DNA of 64,000 nucleotides, from contig ML986762.1 in assembly GCA_010094045.1 (NCBI GenBank), forward strand, positions 5,526 through 69,525, in the 5' to 3' direction. Positions 22,869 through 34,495 of this stretch are shown here, in pieces (the stretch's first letter is position 1; every line of letters begins with the position of its first letter). The translations under genes and the position numbers were made by a program. Source of the stretch: Lojkania enalia. Lineage: Eukaryota; Ascomycota; Dothideomycetes; Pleosporales. The notes below the pieces were generated by a model. The model made no database searches, was not told where the DNA came from, and saw nothing but the letters and a program-made list of their open reading frames with translations.

Positions 22869-23303
22869 GATAAGTAGGCGAAGTTAATATAGATAAATAA
22901 TTATAATAGTCTTTTATTATAGTTTACTAATAAATATAGAGCTGGTAGTTAAAAGATTATAAAATTAAATATATCCTTTTATTACGCGGTTAAACTGGTT
23001 CTTAAAAAAGCCATCTAACCAACCTTATAGTACCCTTTAAGGGTATACTTAATAATACTAAATACGCTATCTAATAGAGAGATAAAGCTATATTACTTAC
23101 TACTAAGGAGAAGGCTATTAAGAGTATCTATACTATTAATTACTCTACTAAAAGTACTAAGAAAAGGCAGCTACAGAAAAGTGCTAAATATATAATACTA
23201 GGGGAAGAAAAAAAAAGATATTAGATAAAGCTATTAAAACTATTATAGAGAAGCGCTTTAATAATTATAAGTCTAGTAAGGTATTATAGTTATTTATTAT
23301 ATA

Positions 23304-23507
23304 TGTTATAGGGATTTTCGGCTAGTCTGTCGAGCTGTATTAGATATCGACGTACGATATTACGGTCGATATCACGCTAGATATCACGCTGGATATTAGC
23401 TGATATACCCCTTTTTCATGTATATAAATATGGCCCGCTAGCTATCTTTAATTAACCAGTTCAGCTCCTTATCTCCCTCCCTAAGATAAGATTCGCCTCT
23501 TACTATA
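23304..23507 (+). repeat. Cop1 5' LTR
   Basis: Begins TGTTATAGGG and ends actata (CA expected). By eye it differs from the 3' LTR at 17 of 204 positions, all transitions, mostly in CA or TG contexts. Between about 23345 and 23405 it holds a cluster of gatat(c/t)acg-type boxes. Confidence 0.93.
23421..23430 (+). promoter_or_regulatory. Putative TATA box in Cop1 5' LTR
   Basis: tatataaata following cccctttttcatg. It is conserved at 28872-28881 in the other LTR although the surroundings have mutated. The position within the LTR is consistent with a pol II TATA element. No experimental support. Confidence 0.45.
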
Positions 23508-23522
23508 GTTATAAGCCCGGTT
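23508..23522 (+). other. Cop1 primer-binding site, tRNA-iMet anticodon-arm type
   Basis: Immediately after the LTR the sequence reads gttataagcccggtt. The complement of the initiator-tRNA anticodon region (GGGCUCAUAAC) would be GTTATGAGCCC, so ten of eleven bases match, and the mismatch is TG to TA, as RIP gives. Copia-type elements that prime from a cleaved half of initiator tRNA are known. Confidence 0.65.
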
Positions 23523-23769
23523 ACCGTACTAAAATAGCTGCAACTCAATTTATATATCGCGATTAATATTGCACCTTTTTTATTTAGTATTGTAATATCG
23601 CGATATCATCATCTTTATCGTTTACCAACGATCTTTAGGTACTCAGCTATCAGAATTACGTGTAAATTCTACACTTTATAAGCCTATTAACACGCTGCAT
23701 CGTATTTAAGGCTATTTTATTCTCCAGTATTAATATATTCTAGTATATTTCTAGTATTATAACGGTTGT

Positions 23770-26700
23770 ATACTCCTCTATAACTATATTTAAGAAGAAG
23801 ATACTCAGTACCTCTAGCGATTAGGAGGATTAGCTTAAGCAGCGTAAACTAACAGCTAGCAGGCTAAGGGTATAGAAATATTTAGATCTAAGCGTACCTC
23901 CTAAAGAGGTTAAAATTTATAGGCTAGAACCTCCCCTCCCTAATATAGGTAAGTTCCGGACCCCGAAGATAAATCTAGAAGGGGAAATAGAAAGATACTC
24001 CTCTAGTAGAGTTATATATAAGGAGATAACCTTAATATAAATAATAGATTAGAACTAGGTAAGGGACTAGTATAACTGATAGAGGAAGGATTAAATTAAG
24101 ATTAATAATACTCTCTGTACTATATATAGTAATATCCTAACAATAACATCACCTTAATATAAAGTAATACTTAATAATAATATAACTAGCTACGAGATTC
24201 TTAGAATCTTACAGGAAAAGTTAGCGTTTACTATCGAGTCGAGGGAGTAACTAATCTAGAAGGAATATTAAGCTTTCCTTAAGTACCCAACTAATAGAGA
24301 GGTAGAGAAGTAGCTAAATTAGTAGAATTAGGTAATCCGTCGTACTAAGGCTGCTAGTTTAGTAGAAGTTTAGGGCCTTAGAGTAGAAAAGGATTTTCTT
24401 CTAACGGTTGCTAAGAAAGATAAGGTGTAGGTGCTAATCTATATAGTACCGATTAACGCTAAAAATAAGCCAGGTAGGATCGATTAACTAATTTCTATAA
24501 TTAAACAATTAGTATACTAATATATTAATTACTATAGATATTTTAATCTATAGAAGGCGCTCGGCTTATTTATAACTTTATAATATCTATTAATTCTTTA
24601 AGTAAATTCTAATAGTACTACGCAGTAGCTTTAAGAAAAATCCGGTTTACGATCGCGTACTCTACTACCCTACTTCTATAAGAAGTGGTACTTCTAGAGT
24701 AATTACGAGTACGTAAACAAATCGATTAGGCTACTAAACTAGGTACTAGATTAGAAAATACTAAAAGCCTAAGATAATATCTTAAATAGAAATAACTAGG
24801 AAAAAAAAAATACCCTAAAGGTAAATATAGAAAAATATAAGAAGTTAAAATCCTCGTTTAATAGTAAAGCCTCTATAAAGGCTGCTAGCCTCTAGAGAAA
24901 TATCCAGGTGATTTAAAAGGGCAATTTTTTAGCAAGTACTACCCCTAAGAAAGAAGATACTAGTATCCTAAATCGGTAGATACTTAATCTAGGTTCTAAT
25001 ATCTATATATATAACTCTAAGGCTTTTAGTTAGTAGACTACTTAGATAGTAAATTCTAAAGATAAAATTGCTGCGGGAGGTAGTATATACCTTATATTAG
25101 AATAGGGTACTATTATAATTATAATTAATTCTCCTACAGGCCTGAGAGATATTAAATTAATAGAAGTTACTTATATCCTTTAGTTACTAACTAATATAAT
25201 AGCCCTAATTAGAAATAGAAAATAGAGTATCTAGTTTAACTTAGATAGAGATTGCCTTTACTAGTATAATTACTACAATATCGTTTATTATTTAGAGTTG
25301 TTTAACAGCTACTAGCTACTAGACGCGGACCTAGTAAAAAGGCCTCTACTTAATTTGCTTTCCGGATATAAGATAGTTATAGTAATTAAAGAAAAACTTT
25401 CCTATTACTAGCAACTAATATAAAGTATTTCTTCAGCTAAAATATACCGATTATTAGGCTACCTAGGTAGAGATTTAGTATTAGCCCTGCTTTAGGCAGT
25501 TAAAGGTATTTAGTTGAGTAATCAGGAAGTACTAGTATAGCGAGATTACTAGATATATATATAAGTAAAGTTATTACAGTAGATTAGCCGGCGTAGTTAG
25601 TTTTATCTAGCTACTAAACTATTTGAGAGAATTGTAATTAATATTATACAACTTTAGAAGGACTGTAAGAGGTACTATAATAGTAAGAGATACCTATTTC
25701 ATATAGTTAATTAGGTATCCTAGTAGTATAAGGGATTTATAATATATAATTAGTTAAAATCTACCCTTATAAAAGCCTTTAAAACACTATTAGTAAAAAT
25801 TAAACGATAGTATAAAAGAAAGATCGTATATATCCGTATAGATAATAACTTAAGCTTCTTAGAACTTATAGAAGTATTACTTAATTAAGAAATTGCGATT
25901 AAAGCTCGCGCGCCTTATACACCTAAGTAGAATAGCCTAGTAGAGCGAGTAAAATACTAAATTATAACCCACGCGCGCGCTCTCGCGATAGAAAATAATA
26001 TTTCTAATAAATACGCTAACAAATTAGCTTATATAGTAATATACCTACTTAATAGAATGCTAATTGTAAGCCTTTAATTTAGAACCCTATATAAAGCTGT
26101 TTTTAGCTATAAACTATCTCTTACTTACCTTTAGGTTATAGGATTGCGAGCGTACGTTTTAGATAAAACTCTATTAAAAGGCGATAAACTAGCGTCGCGG
26201 GTACTAATTAGGAAACTCTTATAATACAGGAGTATGAATATATACTAAGTACTAATTCTGAAACTAAAATAGGTACTTAATACTAGGGACGTTATATTTA
26301 GCGATATTATATCTAGTAAAGAGGAGGAATATCCGCTAAAAGAATCTCTAGAGAAGATTCTTTTTTAAATTAATAATATTAAGAACTTTATTAATAGTAG
26401 TAATAATAAAACAATTGAAGTTGCAGAAGCGATCTATAAGGATTAGCTGCCTAATTAAGATATCTCTACTAAGTCAGCAGGTAATTTGATTAGTAAGAAG
26501 GCCTATTAGTAGGAGAATACTATTTTTAAAGAACAAATCGACGATATTACTAGTAATTAGAGACTTCTAATACTAGAATTAATACCAGCGCCAGCGCTAA
26601 GGAATTAGGATACCCCTACAGCGCTGCTAGTAGATAGTAAGGATACTACGTTTGGCGATAATTTGTTATAAGGATAGTAACTGTCGCCTCCTTATACTTC

Positions 26701-28555
26701 TATACTCTTAAGAAGAATAAATAATACCCTGCGGAGGGAAGAAATTAGTAGCTAAATATTGAGGAATAATATAATCTAAAGAGGTAGGTCTTTATACAGC
26801 CGCAAGCCGCTTCAGTTATACTTTACTACCTTTATAGTACTATCTAATAGCGAGCTAATACTAGCAAATTATATAAAGAAAACTCGTACTATTAGAAAAT
26901 ATTATTACAATCAGCTTCTACTAGAACTAAAGTACTATAAGGATCTAAAGAATTACTCTTTTAGTACTAGCTTCTATAAGGCCTATCGCGCTAAGTTATA
27001 GAAGTAGGAGGATATAGATATCTAGTAAAAGGTAATAATCCTCTAAGACTCTACTAAAATTCTCCTAGTAATGTAGGTATTCGCATATAAATTTGATGAG
27101 GACGGTTTCCTATATAAATTTAAGGCTAGATTAGTTGTATACGGCGATCTGCAATCTTAATAGAGAGATACTTATACTGCTATATTAGCTGCACGAACCT
27201 TTCGCTTTCTAATATTAATTGCAACTTATTTTAAACTTAATATATACCAGTTCGATGTTGTTAACACGTTCCTTAACTACTGATTAGACAGGTTAATATA
27301 TATCTATATACTAGAAAGTTTCGTATATAAGTATAGAAAATATCTACAACTATAGAAAGCTATATACAGCCTTAAGAATGCTCCGAAACTTTGGTATTAT
27401 AAGCTAGATAGGACTCTGAGGTAATTAGGCCTTAAAATAGTACTAGGAATATCTTGCTTATATGTAAACGATAAGCTGATCGTCTTCTTTTATATTAATA
27501 ATATTATAATCCTAGTTTACCTATTAAATATCTCTACTAAGTAGAAATTTAAATCGCAATTAAGTAATAAATATAAACTTTAATCCCTTAGAGATCTAAA
27601 TTAGTTTCTAGAAGTTCGAGTCGTACGCAATATACAGTAGTATAAGACCTAGCTGCTATAAGACTTATTTATTAATAAGGTAGCAGCGTGATTTAATATT
27701 ACGGTTAATAAGAAGGCGCTAAGTACGCCTCTACATAAAAATATACTACTAGCCGCTACTAAGGAATCCTCTAATAGGATATCTTACTACTAATAACTAA
27801 TTAGTTATCTAGCCTAGATTGTAGTTTTTATACGCCCTAATATCGCGCGAGTATACTCGATATTATTATAATACTTCTAGAACCCTAGTAATTATTATAT
27901 TAACGCTACTTTAAGGGTATAGCGATATCTAATTAGTATAAAGTACTTAGTAATTATAGCAACAGCTAATAATATATAAAACACCTCTACTATCAGCTAG
28001 AGTAGTAATACTAATTATATTAACCCCGTAAAGCAATTACTATTCTATAATGTATCTAATATAGCCTTTAGCGATAATCCTAATACTTGTCGAAGTTCCT
28101 ACAACTATATATTTTAACTTTTTAGGATGCTAATTAATTAGAAAGCCTCAATTCAGCATACGGTTATAAAATCGACTACTAAGGCAGAATTATTAGTACT
28201 ATCAGTTGCTGGATTAGAAATAGAGTAGTAGTAGAAGGCTTTCGCCTTACTGCGCTTCTATATTAATATATAACTAGTACTACTTTACGATAATTAATAA
28301 ATAGTAGATATTGTAAATAAGCTATCTAAGCGTTTTAATACCAAACTTCGCTATATAGATATACACCAGCACTAGCTATATTAAGAAGTAGTAGAGTAGA
28401 GACTTACAATCAGTTGGCAACCGACAAATCTAATACTAGCTAATAGCTTTATAAAAGTTCTGCAGCCGCAATAATACTAAAGGTTTATTAAGCAACTGAA
28501 AATGGAAGATATTTTAGCTAGAATCGAATCTCAGGAATTTCTATCAGCCAAATAA
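23770..28555 (+). pseudogene. Cop1 gag-pol relic (protease, integrase, RT, RNase H)
   Basis: A single plus-strand polyprotein order. Gag lies at about 23800-24900. A protease-like stretch (G-S-N-I-x-I-Y-N-S) is near 24990-25015. Gag-pre-integrase follows. The integrase core is at about 25560-26080, including R-I-D-N-N and A-P-Y-T-P-K-Q-N-S-L-V-E-R near 25908-25945. RT has K-A-R-L-V-V-Y-G-D near 27122-27155, Q-F-D-V-V-N-T-F-L-N near 27250-27280 and Y-I-N-N-I-I-I-L near 27492-27516, where the family's Y-V-D-D is expected. RNase H has K-S-T-T-K-A-E-L near 28168-28195. The RT Asp pair is Asn-Asn. Stops are sparse but present. The relic ends around 28553. Confidence 0.88.
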
Positions 28556-28744
28556 ATCGATTACTAACAAGAATCTTAGGGGGTAATTAAAAATTGATTA
28601 TAACTCACCCTATATTACATCAAATTGATATTTCTGCAAGCGTACTTAGCTCTACTACCAGTTACTCTATACAATTTACCTCTTTTAGTATAGTATCTAC
28701 CTTCATTTTTTTTTTCAACGCAGCTTCTCCTTCGTAGTTAAAGC

Positions 28745-28754
28745 TAGGGGAGTA
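28745..28754 (+). other. Cop1 polypurine tract
   Basis: taggggagta abuts the 3' LTR start. It is purine-rich and in the position expected of the plus-strand primer. Confidence 0.6.
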
Positions 28755-28958
28755 TATTATAGGGATTTTCGGCTAGTCTGCCGAGCTGTATCAGATATCG
28801 ACGTACGATATCACGGTCGATATCACGCCGGATATTACGCTAGATATTAGCTAATATACCCCTTTTTCATGTATATAAATATAGCCCGCTAGCCATCTTC
28901 AATCAACCAGTTCAGCTCCTCATCTCCCTCCCTAAGATAAGATTCGCCTCTCACCACA
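28755..28958 (+). repeat. Cop1 3' LTR
   Basis: 204-bp partner of the 5' LTR. It starts TATTATAGGG (TG to TA) and keeps the intact CACCACA end lost in the left copy. Each LTR preserves bases the other lost, so the RIP hits were independent. Confidence 0.93.
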
Positions 28959-29727
28959 ATATATATATATACTTACAAGTAAATAGATAATTAGTTAAAA
29001 GTAAGATTAAAGGCTATCTACTTAAAATAGAAGTATATTAACTAAGAGATTAGCCTTAGACGTTACTAAGTAATTCTATTAAAGGCTACTAGTTAAGAGA
29101 AAGATATATCTACTATATAAGAATCAGCTCGTAGTCTATTACGGGTATATAGCTCTAGGGGAGCTATATAGAAGGTTATATATAAGATATACTAAGATAG
29201 TCTCCTTAAGCTATAAAATAATAGCTTTAAAAGTAAGAATACTTAAAATAAATAGTAAGAGTTAGCTATAGTCTTAAAGTTAGAGTAGAAGTAAGTTTAT
29301 TATATTTTTTATTATATCTATTTATTATAGATATATATTAATTACTACCCTAGATATTAAGAGACTCTATTAGTATATAATTAATTCAATAATAATCTTC
29401 TTCTCAATTCAAACTTACCCTATATTAAGGGTATTAAAAGCGATAAGTGCGAAGAGGAGGTTAATAATAATTCTAAAATTAAGGCTGAGCTTATATAATA
29501 TAAGAATGGGTATAAGATATTAAGTAAAAAGTTAAATAGTACTTTTAAAAGCTTCTTAAATAAAAATATAACCGACTTTAATAGTTTCTCGAATAATAAT
29601 ACTTTAATAAATAAGGATTAGCTTAGTTCTTACTACTAGTAGTTAGTAGAAGAAAATCTAAAATACTTCTCTAATACTATATAAATTTTATTTATACTAC
29701 TTCCCTATATATATAAACTTACTTAAC
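28959..29727. other. Unassigned region downstream of Cop1
   Basis: This is the same context that was interrupted at 23303. Short stop-free plus-strand stretches exist, such as 29103-29235 and 29460-29710 (Asn/Lys/Ser-rich, N-S-K-I-K-A-E-L), but no family is recognised. The sequence around 29380-29420 keeps CA dinucleotides. Confidence 0.45.
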
Positions 29728-30479
29728 TAGGGTAGTATATTATACTATATTATAGACTATAGTAGTATATTATAAAATAGACTAGGGTAGTTATTAGATT
29801 CTAGGTAGTATACTATAGTATCTTATAATATATTAAAGTACGTTAAATAATAGTAATTTACTATACTTTATAGTATTTTCTAGACTATAGCGTTTTACGA
29901 TATATTATAACAGACTTCTATATACTATTAGGAGTATAGTATTAGTATACTATTTAATAATAAAACCTATTATCTCTAAAAATAAATACTTAATATAATA
30001 GTATAATATACTACTATTTTACTAGGGTTTTATATATATTAGTAGTAGTAGTAGTCTATAAATATAATTTATAGCTAGATACTCTTAATTATTAACCCTA
30101 ACTCCTTATATACCTATAATATTATAGTATTCCTACTATTCTTTATTATAGTATTTTATTATAGTTATATTAATACTAATATAAATCTAGTATCTTATAA
30201 TTAACACTCTATCAATTTCCTATTAAAGTTTCTAAAAAACCTATTAGCTAATTATATATCCGCAGATAGGGGATAAAGAAGATAGATAGAGGGTAATAGA
30301 GCTTATTAATATATAGATAGTATAGTAGGAATTAATACTATAAACTTAGGACCCTTTAAATATACTTAATAAATTAAAGTAGAATTTAGCTACTTATTAT
30401 AGTAAGATCTAGAGATAATTTAGGGAAGCTGTATAATTTCTAAATAGTTATCTATTTATATTCTATTACTATTATAGTT

Positions 30480-32760
30480 TTTAACTTATATATTTAAATA
30501 AGAATTATAATAGTATAAAGTATCTAATAAATTACCTTAGATTCTAGGCCTATCTAAGAATTCTAGCTTCTAAGTATAATAGATTCTATATATCTATAAC
30601 TATATCTTTTAATAATAAAGATTTAATTATACTACTATATTTTACTAGCACTTTTAAGTATAAACTAGTCTATATTATTATTAATAATAACTAGTCTTTT
30701 TAAATAGTAGATTACCTATCCTTTTAAAAATTCGTTTAGTTCTTCCGACTAGGTACTATATTAATTAGCTAATTTAGTTTTATAAAGCTATTTAAGTATA
30801 AAGTTATAGTAGCTTAGTTCTCTCTTTTATATAATTTTAGCTAAAGTATAAAGATATTAATCGCGTTTAATACCTCGTTTATAAAGAACTACCTTAGTTT
30901 TCTTATAGTAAAAGGGTACTATATTAATTAGAACTAGGAGTTCTATGAGAAACTATTTAATTTTATCTCTATTTAAGGAAGTTATACTAGTACTTCTATA
31001 ATAATAGAAGTACTATATATTCTATTAAATATAAATATACAACAACAATTATTAGCAGCTACCTATAATAATACTACTAATAATAGTATACTTATATATA
31101 TAATATAAGAGAAACTACACGAAGATAGTATTAAATAAGACTATAAGAAGAATATAATTCTATATCTTACTTATATTATTAATCTTATTATTTAGGAGAT
31201 TATTTACTATTTTAAGCTCGCACCTCCTAAAGAGATAGAAGATAGAGGAACTTTATAGTAACACGATATAAATAAGATCCGGATATAACTTTCTATTCTA
31301 AATTCTTTTTATAAAGTATAGCTTTTTATTAGAGTTAGTTATTATAATTATTATATACTAATTTCTAGTTAAATTTAAACTATTTATAAAGTAATTAATT
31401 AATTACTATAGTACTATAAGTATTTTATTACTTTATAGGGCTTCCTACTACCTAAATACTAGCTATCTATAATAAAAGATATCCTAACTTAATAGAATTT
31501 AATATTTAATATATATAATTAAGTAGTAGACCTTAAATAATATATTAATAACTAGCTTTAATATAAAATTAACTTAAAGATCCCTACTTAGAGATCTAGT
31601 AATAATAAAGATGCCGAGGTAGATTTTTATAATCTCTAGTAACTTCAACTATCTACTATTAAATAGTACTATTTAATACTAATTATAGACCTGTTTAGTA
31701 ATTTTAAAAGGGTAACTAAAACGTTTAGTAAGAATATAAAGCTTTAGATCTAGTATATTTAGTAAATATATAATAGGCTCTTCGATTTTCTAGATAATAT
31801 AAATAGAGATTTAGCTAAAGATGTAGAGAGTAACTTAGATTAGCTAATAGTAGTAAGAGCTATAGTAGAGAAAGGTTAATCTAAATTAAGTAAATACTAC
31901 TTAAAAATAGATATAAAGTATAGTTACTTATTTAACTATATAATAATCTTAAATCTATTCTAAAACCTTATAGTATATAAGATACTTTTATTATAACTAT
32001 TTATTATATTAGCTTCTAATTATAACTATAAGATAAAACTTAGAACTTTTAGTATAGGGAAACCTATTACTAACAATTCCTTAAATATTTTAATCGCTAT
32101 AATAAGAATATACTAGGCTATATTTTATCTATAATATTTTAACCTTAATAGGTATAAAGTAATAAGTAGGTTCATAAACTATTTCTATAATATTTATCCT
32201 TAAGTAGCTCCTTAAGTTTTCTAGACTAGGATTTAAGTAACGTAGGAGAGGGAGAGGAAGAAGAAGAAGAAGAAGAAGAAGAGTTAGAGAAAGAAGAGAA
32301 AGGACCAACTTATTGAGAAGAAGAAAGTTATCTAAATATACCTCCTATTCGAGGTTATAACTTTAATATATTAGGCTGGTAGAAAGTAAATAAATATTAG
32401 TATCCGCGGCTTACTTAAGTTATAAGAGATATTCTCCTAATATAGATTATAGGAGTTAGTATTAAGTAGGTTTTTAATACTACTAGAGATATAATTAGAG
32501 ATAGAAAATATTACCTTATTATATAAAGAATCTAGAATATTATATTTCTAAAATATATAATAAGCGGAGAGAACTATTATACTAAAAAGGTATACTAGGT
32601 TATAGAGGCCTAAAATACTAGTAAGTTAAGCCTTTTTTATAGTACTAATAAAGTTATAAATCTTTTTAAACTTCTAGTTTAGATATATAATAAAGAACTA
32701 GAGATTAACTAGGAGATTAACTAGAAGAATATTAATCCTAGTACTACTATTAATAAGAAG
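30480..32760 (+). pseudogene. hAT transposase relic with C-terminal dimerisation domain
   Basis: The central plus-strand frame (about 31120-31980) carries hAT-type blocks including R-A-I-V-E-K-G and L-S-K-Y-Y near 31850-31905. After an acidic Glu-rich linker encoded by a GAA repeat, the C-terminal dimerisation region lies at about 32330-32575. It includes G-W-x-K-V-N, Y-P-R-L, R-D-I-L, G-V-S-I-x-x-V-F-N-T-x-R-D and I-Q-N-I-x-F-L-K-Y. TAG/TAA codons interrupt at Trp/Gln positions. An N-terminal BED finger was not identified. Confident at superfamily level only. Confidence 0.78.
32256..32282 (+). repeat. GAA trinucleotide run, about nine copies
   Basis: A gaagaagaa... run inside the hAT relic, in frame as poly-Glu and flanked by further gag/gaa codons. 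It contains no CA or TG and so cannot be changed by RIP. Confidence 0.9.
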
Positions 32761-32920
32761 CTACTATAAAAGTATATTTATTAAGATATTTATAAACCTT
32801 TATAACGTATATAATAAATTACTACTATAAATATATTATTATATTAGATTAAGGTATTTAAAATTAATAGTTAAAAAGTATACTATTATAGTCTATAATA
32901 TACTATAGTATACTACCCTA

Positions 32921-33347
32921 GAATCTAATAAAGTAAGATTAGCCTAATCTATAATAAATAGCTATAATAAAATCCTAGAATATTATACTATATATACTCT
33001 TACTAAACTACTTTCTAAAGTATACTAATTAGTTAGATTTTAAAGAAACCTAGTTTATACAATTCTATCTTAACCTATACTCTATTACTAAGTAGCTACT
33101 CTAACTCTACTTATACTCTAAGCTAATTAGTAAGACTCTAACCTTAACCCTATCCTACTTATATAAGACTCTAACCCTAATCTAATCTATACCTATCTAC
33201 TAGCCTAACTAGAAGTTTATTATTCTTCTATAAGTAAGAAGTATCTTTAACTTCTTATAGTTCTAGTTCTATAAAAGTATTAGTTAGCTTTTTATACTAG
33301 AGTAATAGTAATATTTTTAGACTATAAAGAGTTTAATATAACTTTTA
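32921..33347 (-). pseudogene. Copia relic K: RT, distal part
   Basis: The minus-strand frame from 33345 down to about 33220 continues the K reverse transcriptase across element I. It reads K-L-Y-x-T-L-Y-S-L-K, then N-T-F-I-E-L and N-N-K-L-L-V. Joining it to 34496 restores the ordinary copia order D-S-F-S... then L-Y-x-L-K. Left of about 33200 the frame is lost. The zone 33060-33200 is rich in ctaacc(t)taa-like motifs on the plus strand. Confidence 0.6.
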
Positions 33348-34493
33348 ATATAGTTTATAAGCAAGCTATTAGTATAAGTAAGCTATTACTCTATTAAAAT
33401 TCGAACGATTTAATCGCGATAATTATTAACTATATATATATATACTATAAGAAGTAATAGTTTATTAGATTATTTAACACCTATACTATTAATTTAGCAT
33501 ATTTAAGTATTATAGCTAGGCTATTTACAGCGCTTGCAGCTCCGTTAAGGCTGGCTACTCTTTTATAGTTAAGTACTCCGATTACGAATTTTCTTATTAA
33601 TCTACCTCTTAACGTTATTTTAATTAATTATATCCTTACCTATAGCCTTTATTAGAATCTTCTACTTCTATAATTGCTTTCTCTTCTATTATTTTTACTT
33701 TATTACTACCTCGTTTACTTACTTAAAGCTTTTAATTTAATTAACTATCAGCGCAATCGAATACGTTATTATTATAGTACTCTTTTAAAGCTAATTAAAG
33801 GCTACAATAATTAATATAGATAATAAGTCTTAATATTACTAAATCCTACTACAAATTATTATTAATTAAGCCTCTAGTTTACACGTATTACTAGGTGTTT
33901 TAGCTTTTTAGGGGGTAGTCTCTAGTATAGGTAGTATTAGCGTACGTAGCTTAATATTAAGCTTTAATAGTACCGCCTTAAAAGCTTATATAGATATTAG
34001 CTTCTATAATTAATCGATTATAGGCTACTTTAAAAGCTAGAAGAAAGGTAGTCTTATTAATATAGTTAATATAATCGCGTACTAAGGCTAAAATCTTAGC
34101 ACCGTACTTAGCTAATAGTCTATTTACTATAGCTCGTATACTATTAATTATAGGCGGAAATCCTCGTAAATTCTAATTAAAAATATAGCTAATAAGTACC
34201 TCCTCTTTAGTCTTTATAAGCTTCTTTAAATTCGGCTTATAATTGCGTTACGTAGCTATTCTAGCGTATTAAAAGTAGAAAGTACTTTAAAAGTAGTAAA
34301 AAGTTATTATAGCGCTATTCTCGGTTAAAACTTAACTTTAATTAATAGCTAACATTATAAGAATAATTTATAATTCTTTATAGGTTAATTATACGTTATT
34401 ATATTAAGCTATTATATATTAATCTAGATAGGCCGTAAAAAGTTTAGTAAGGTAACAGCTCGCTTATATTAATAACTCGCTTGTAAACTATAT
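33348..34493 (-). mobile_element. Fot1/pogo-type transposon I, internal-deletion derivative (1146 bp)
   Basis: The left end atatagtttataagcaagc pairs with the reversed right end atatagtttacaagcgag, with the match continuing through ttattaatataagcgagc. TA flanks both sides (33346-33347, 34494-34495). It is about 700 bp shorter than other members. The minus strand holds an N-terminal piece (about 34340-34100) fused to a C-terminal piece (about 34080-33540) with the DDE core missing. It would be non-autonomous even without RIP. It inserted into K. Confidence 0.85.
33540..34340 (-). pseudogene. Core-deleted transposase relic of I
   Basis: The minus-strand frame has a DNA-binding-half stretch (L-R-G-F-P-P-I-I near 34150-34175 and L-L-A-K-Y-G near 34100-34120). 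It then passes directly into a C-terminal block (Y-I-N-x-T-T-F-L-L-A-F-K-V-A-Y-N near 34020-34070). All three catalytic segments that normally lie between them are absent. Confidence 0.7.
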
Positions 34494-34495
34494 TA

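Larger units (their letters stand above)
21836..23303. other. Unassigned region upstream of Cop1
   Basis: No family is recognised. It holds a four-copy 15-bp tandem repeat (22143-22202), a short ATG frame (22767-22868) and, to its right, a stop-broken basic stretch with a run of nine A residues near 23208-23216. The same context should resume at 28959 after Cop1. Confidence 0.5.
23304..28958 (+). mobile_element. Ty1/copia LTR retrotransposon Cop1 (5655 bp)
   Basis: Two 204-bp LTRs (23304-23507, 28755-28958), TSD atata (23299-23303, 28959-28963), a primer-binding site after the left LTR and a purine tract before the right LTR. Coding order gag, protease, integrase, RT, RNase H on the plus strand defines copia. 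It keeps far more CA/TG than neighbouring DNA, so it is one of the youngest or least-RIPed insertions. Every reading frame is nonetheless broken. Confidence 0.93.
29728..32920 (+). mobile_element. hAT-type DNA transposon (about 3.2 kb)
   Basis: The left end tagggtagtatattatac pairs with the reversed right end tagggtagtatactatag, and the inverted match continues through about 45 bp (tattatagacta). TAGGG where CAGGG is expected fits a RIP-hit hAT terminus. The interior encodes a hAT transposase on the plus strand. An 8-bp target duplication is not visible (tacttaac against gaatctaa). A second terminus-like box at about 29783-29815 also matches the right end, so the exact left boundary is uncertain. 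Confidence 0.7.

Noticed and set aside
28959..29235. A second pogo-type transposase downstream of Cop1
   Set aside because: A stop-poor basic stretch is present but none of the DDE blocks or a TIR pair could be found, so it was left unassigned.
33060..33200. Telomere-like ctaaccctaa motifs
   Set aside because: Only isolated, irregular occurrences (ctaaccttaaccc, ctaaccctaatc) with no tandem hexamer array. They lie inside decayed copia relic K and flank no chromosome end.
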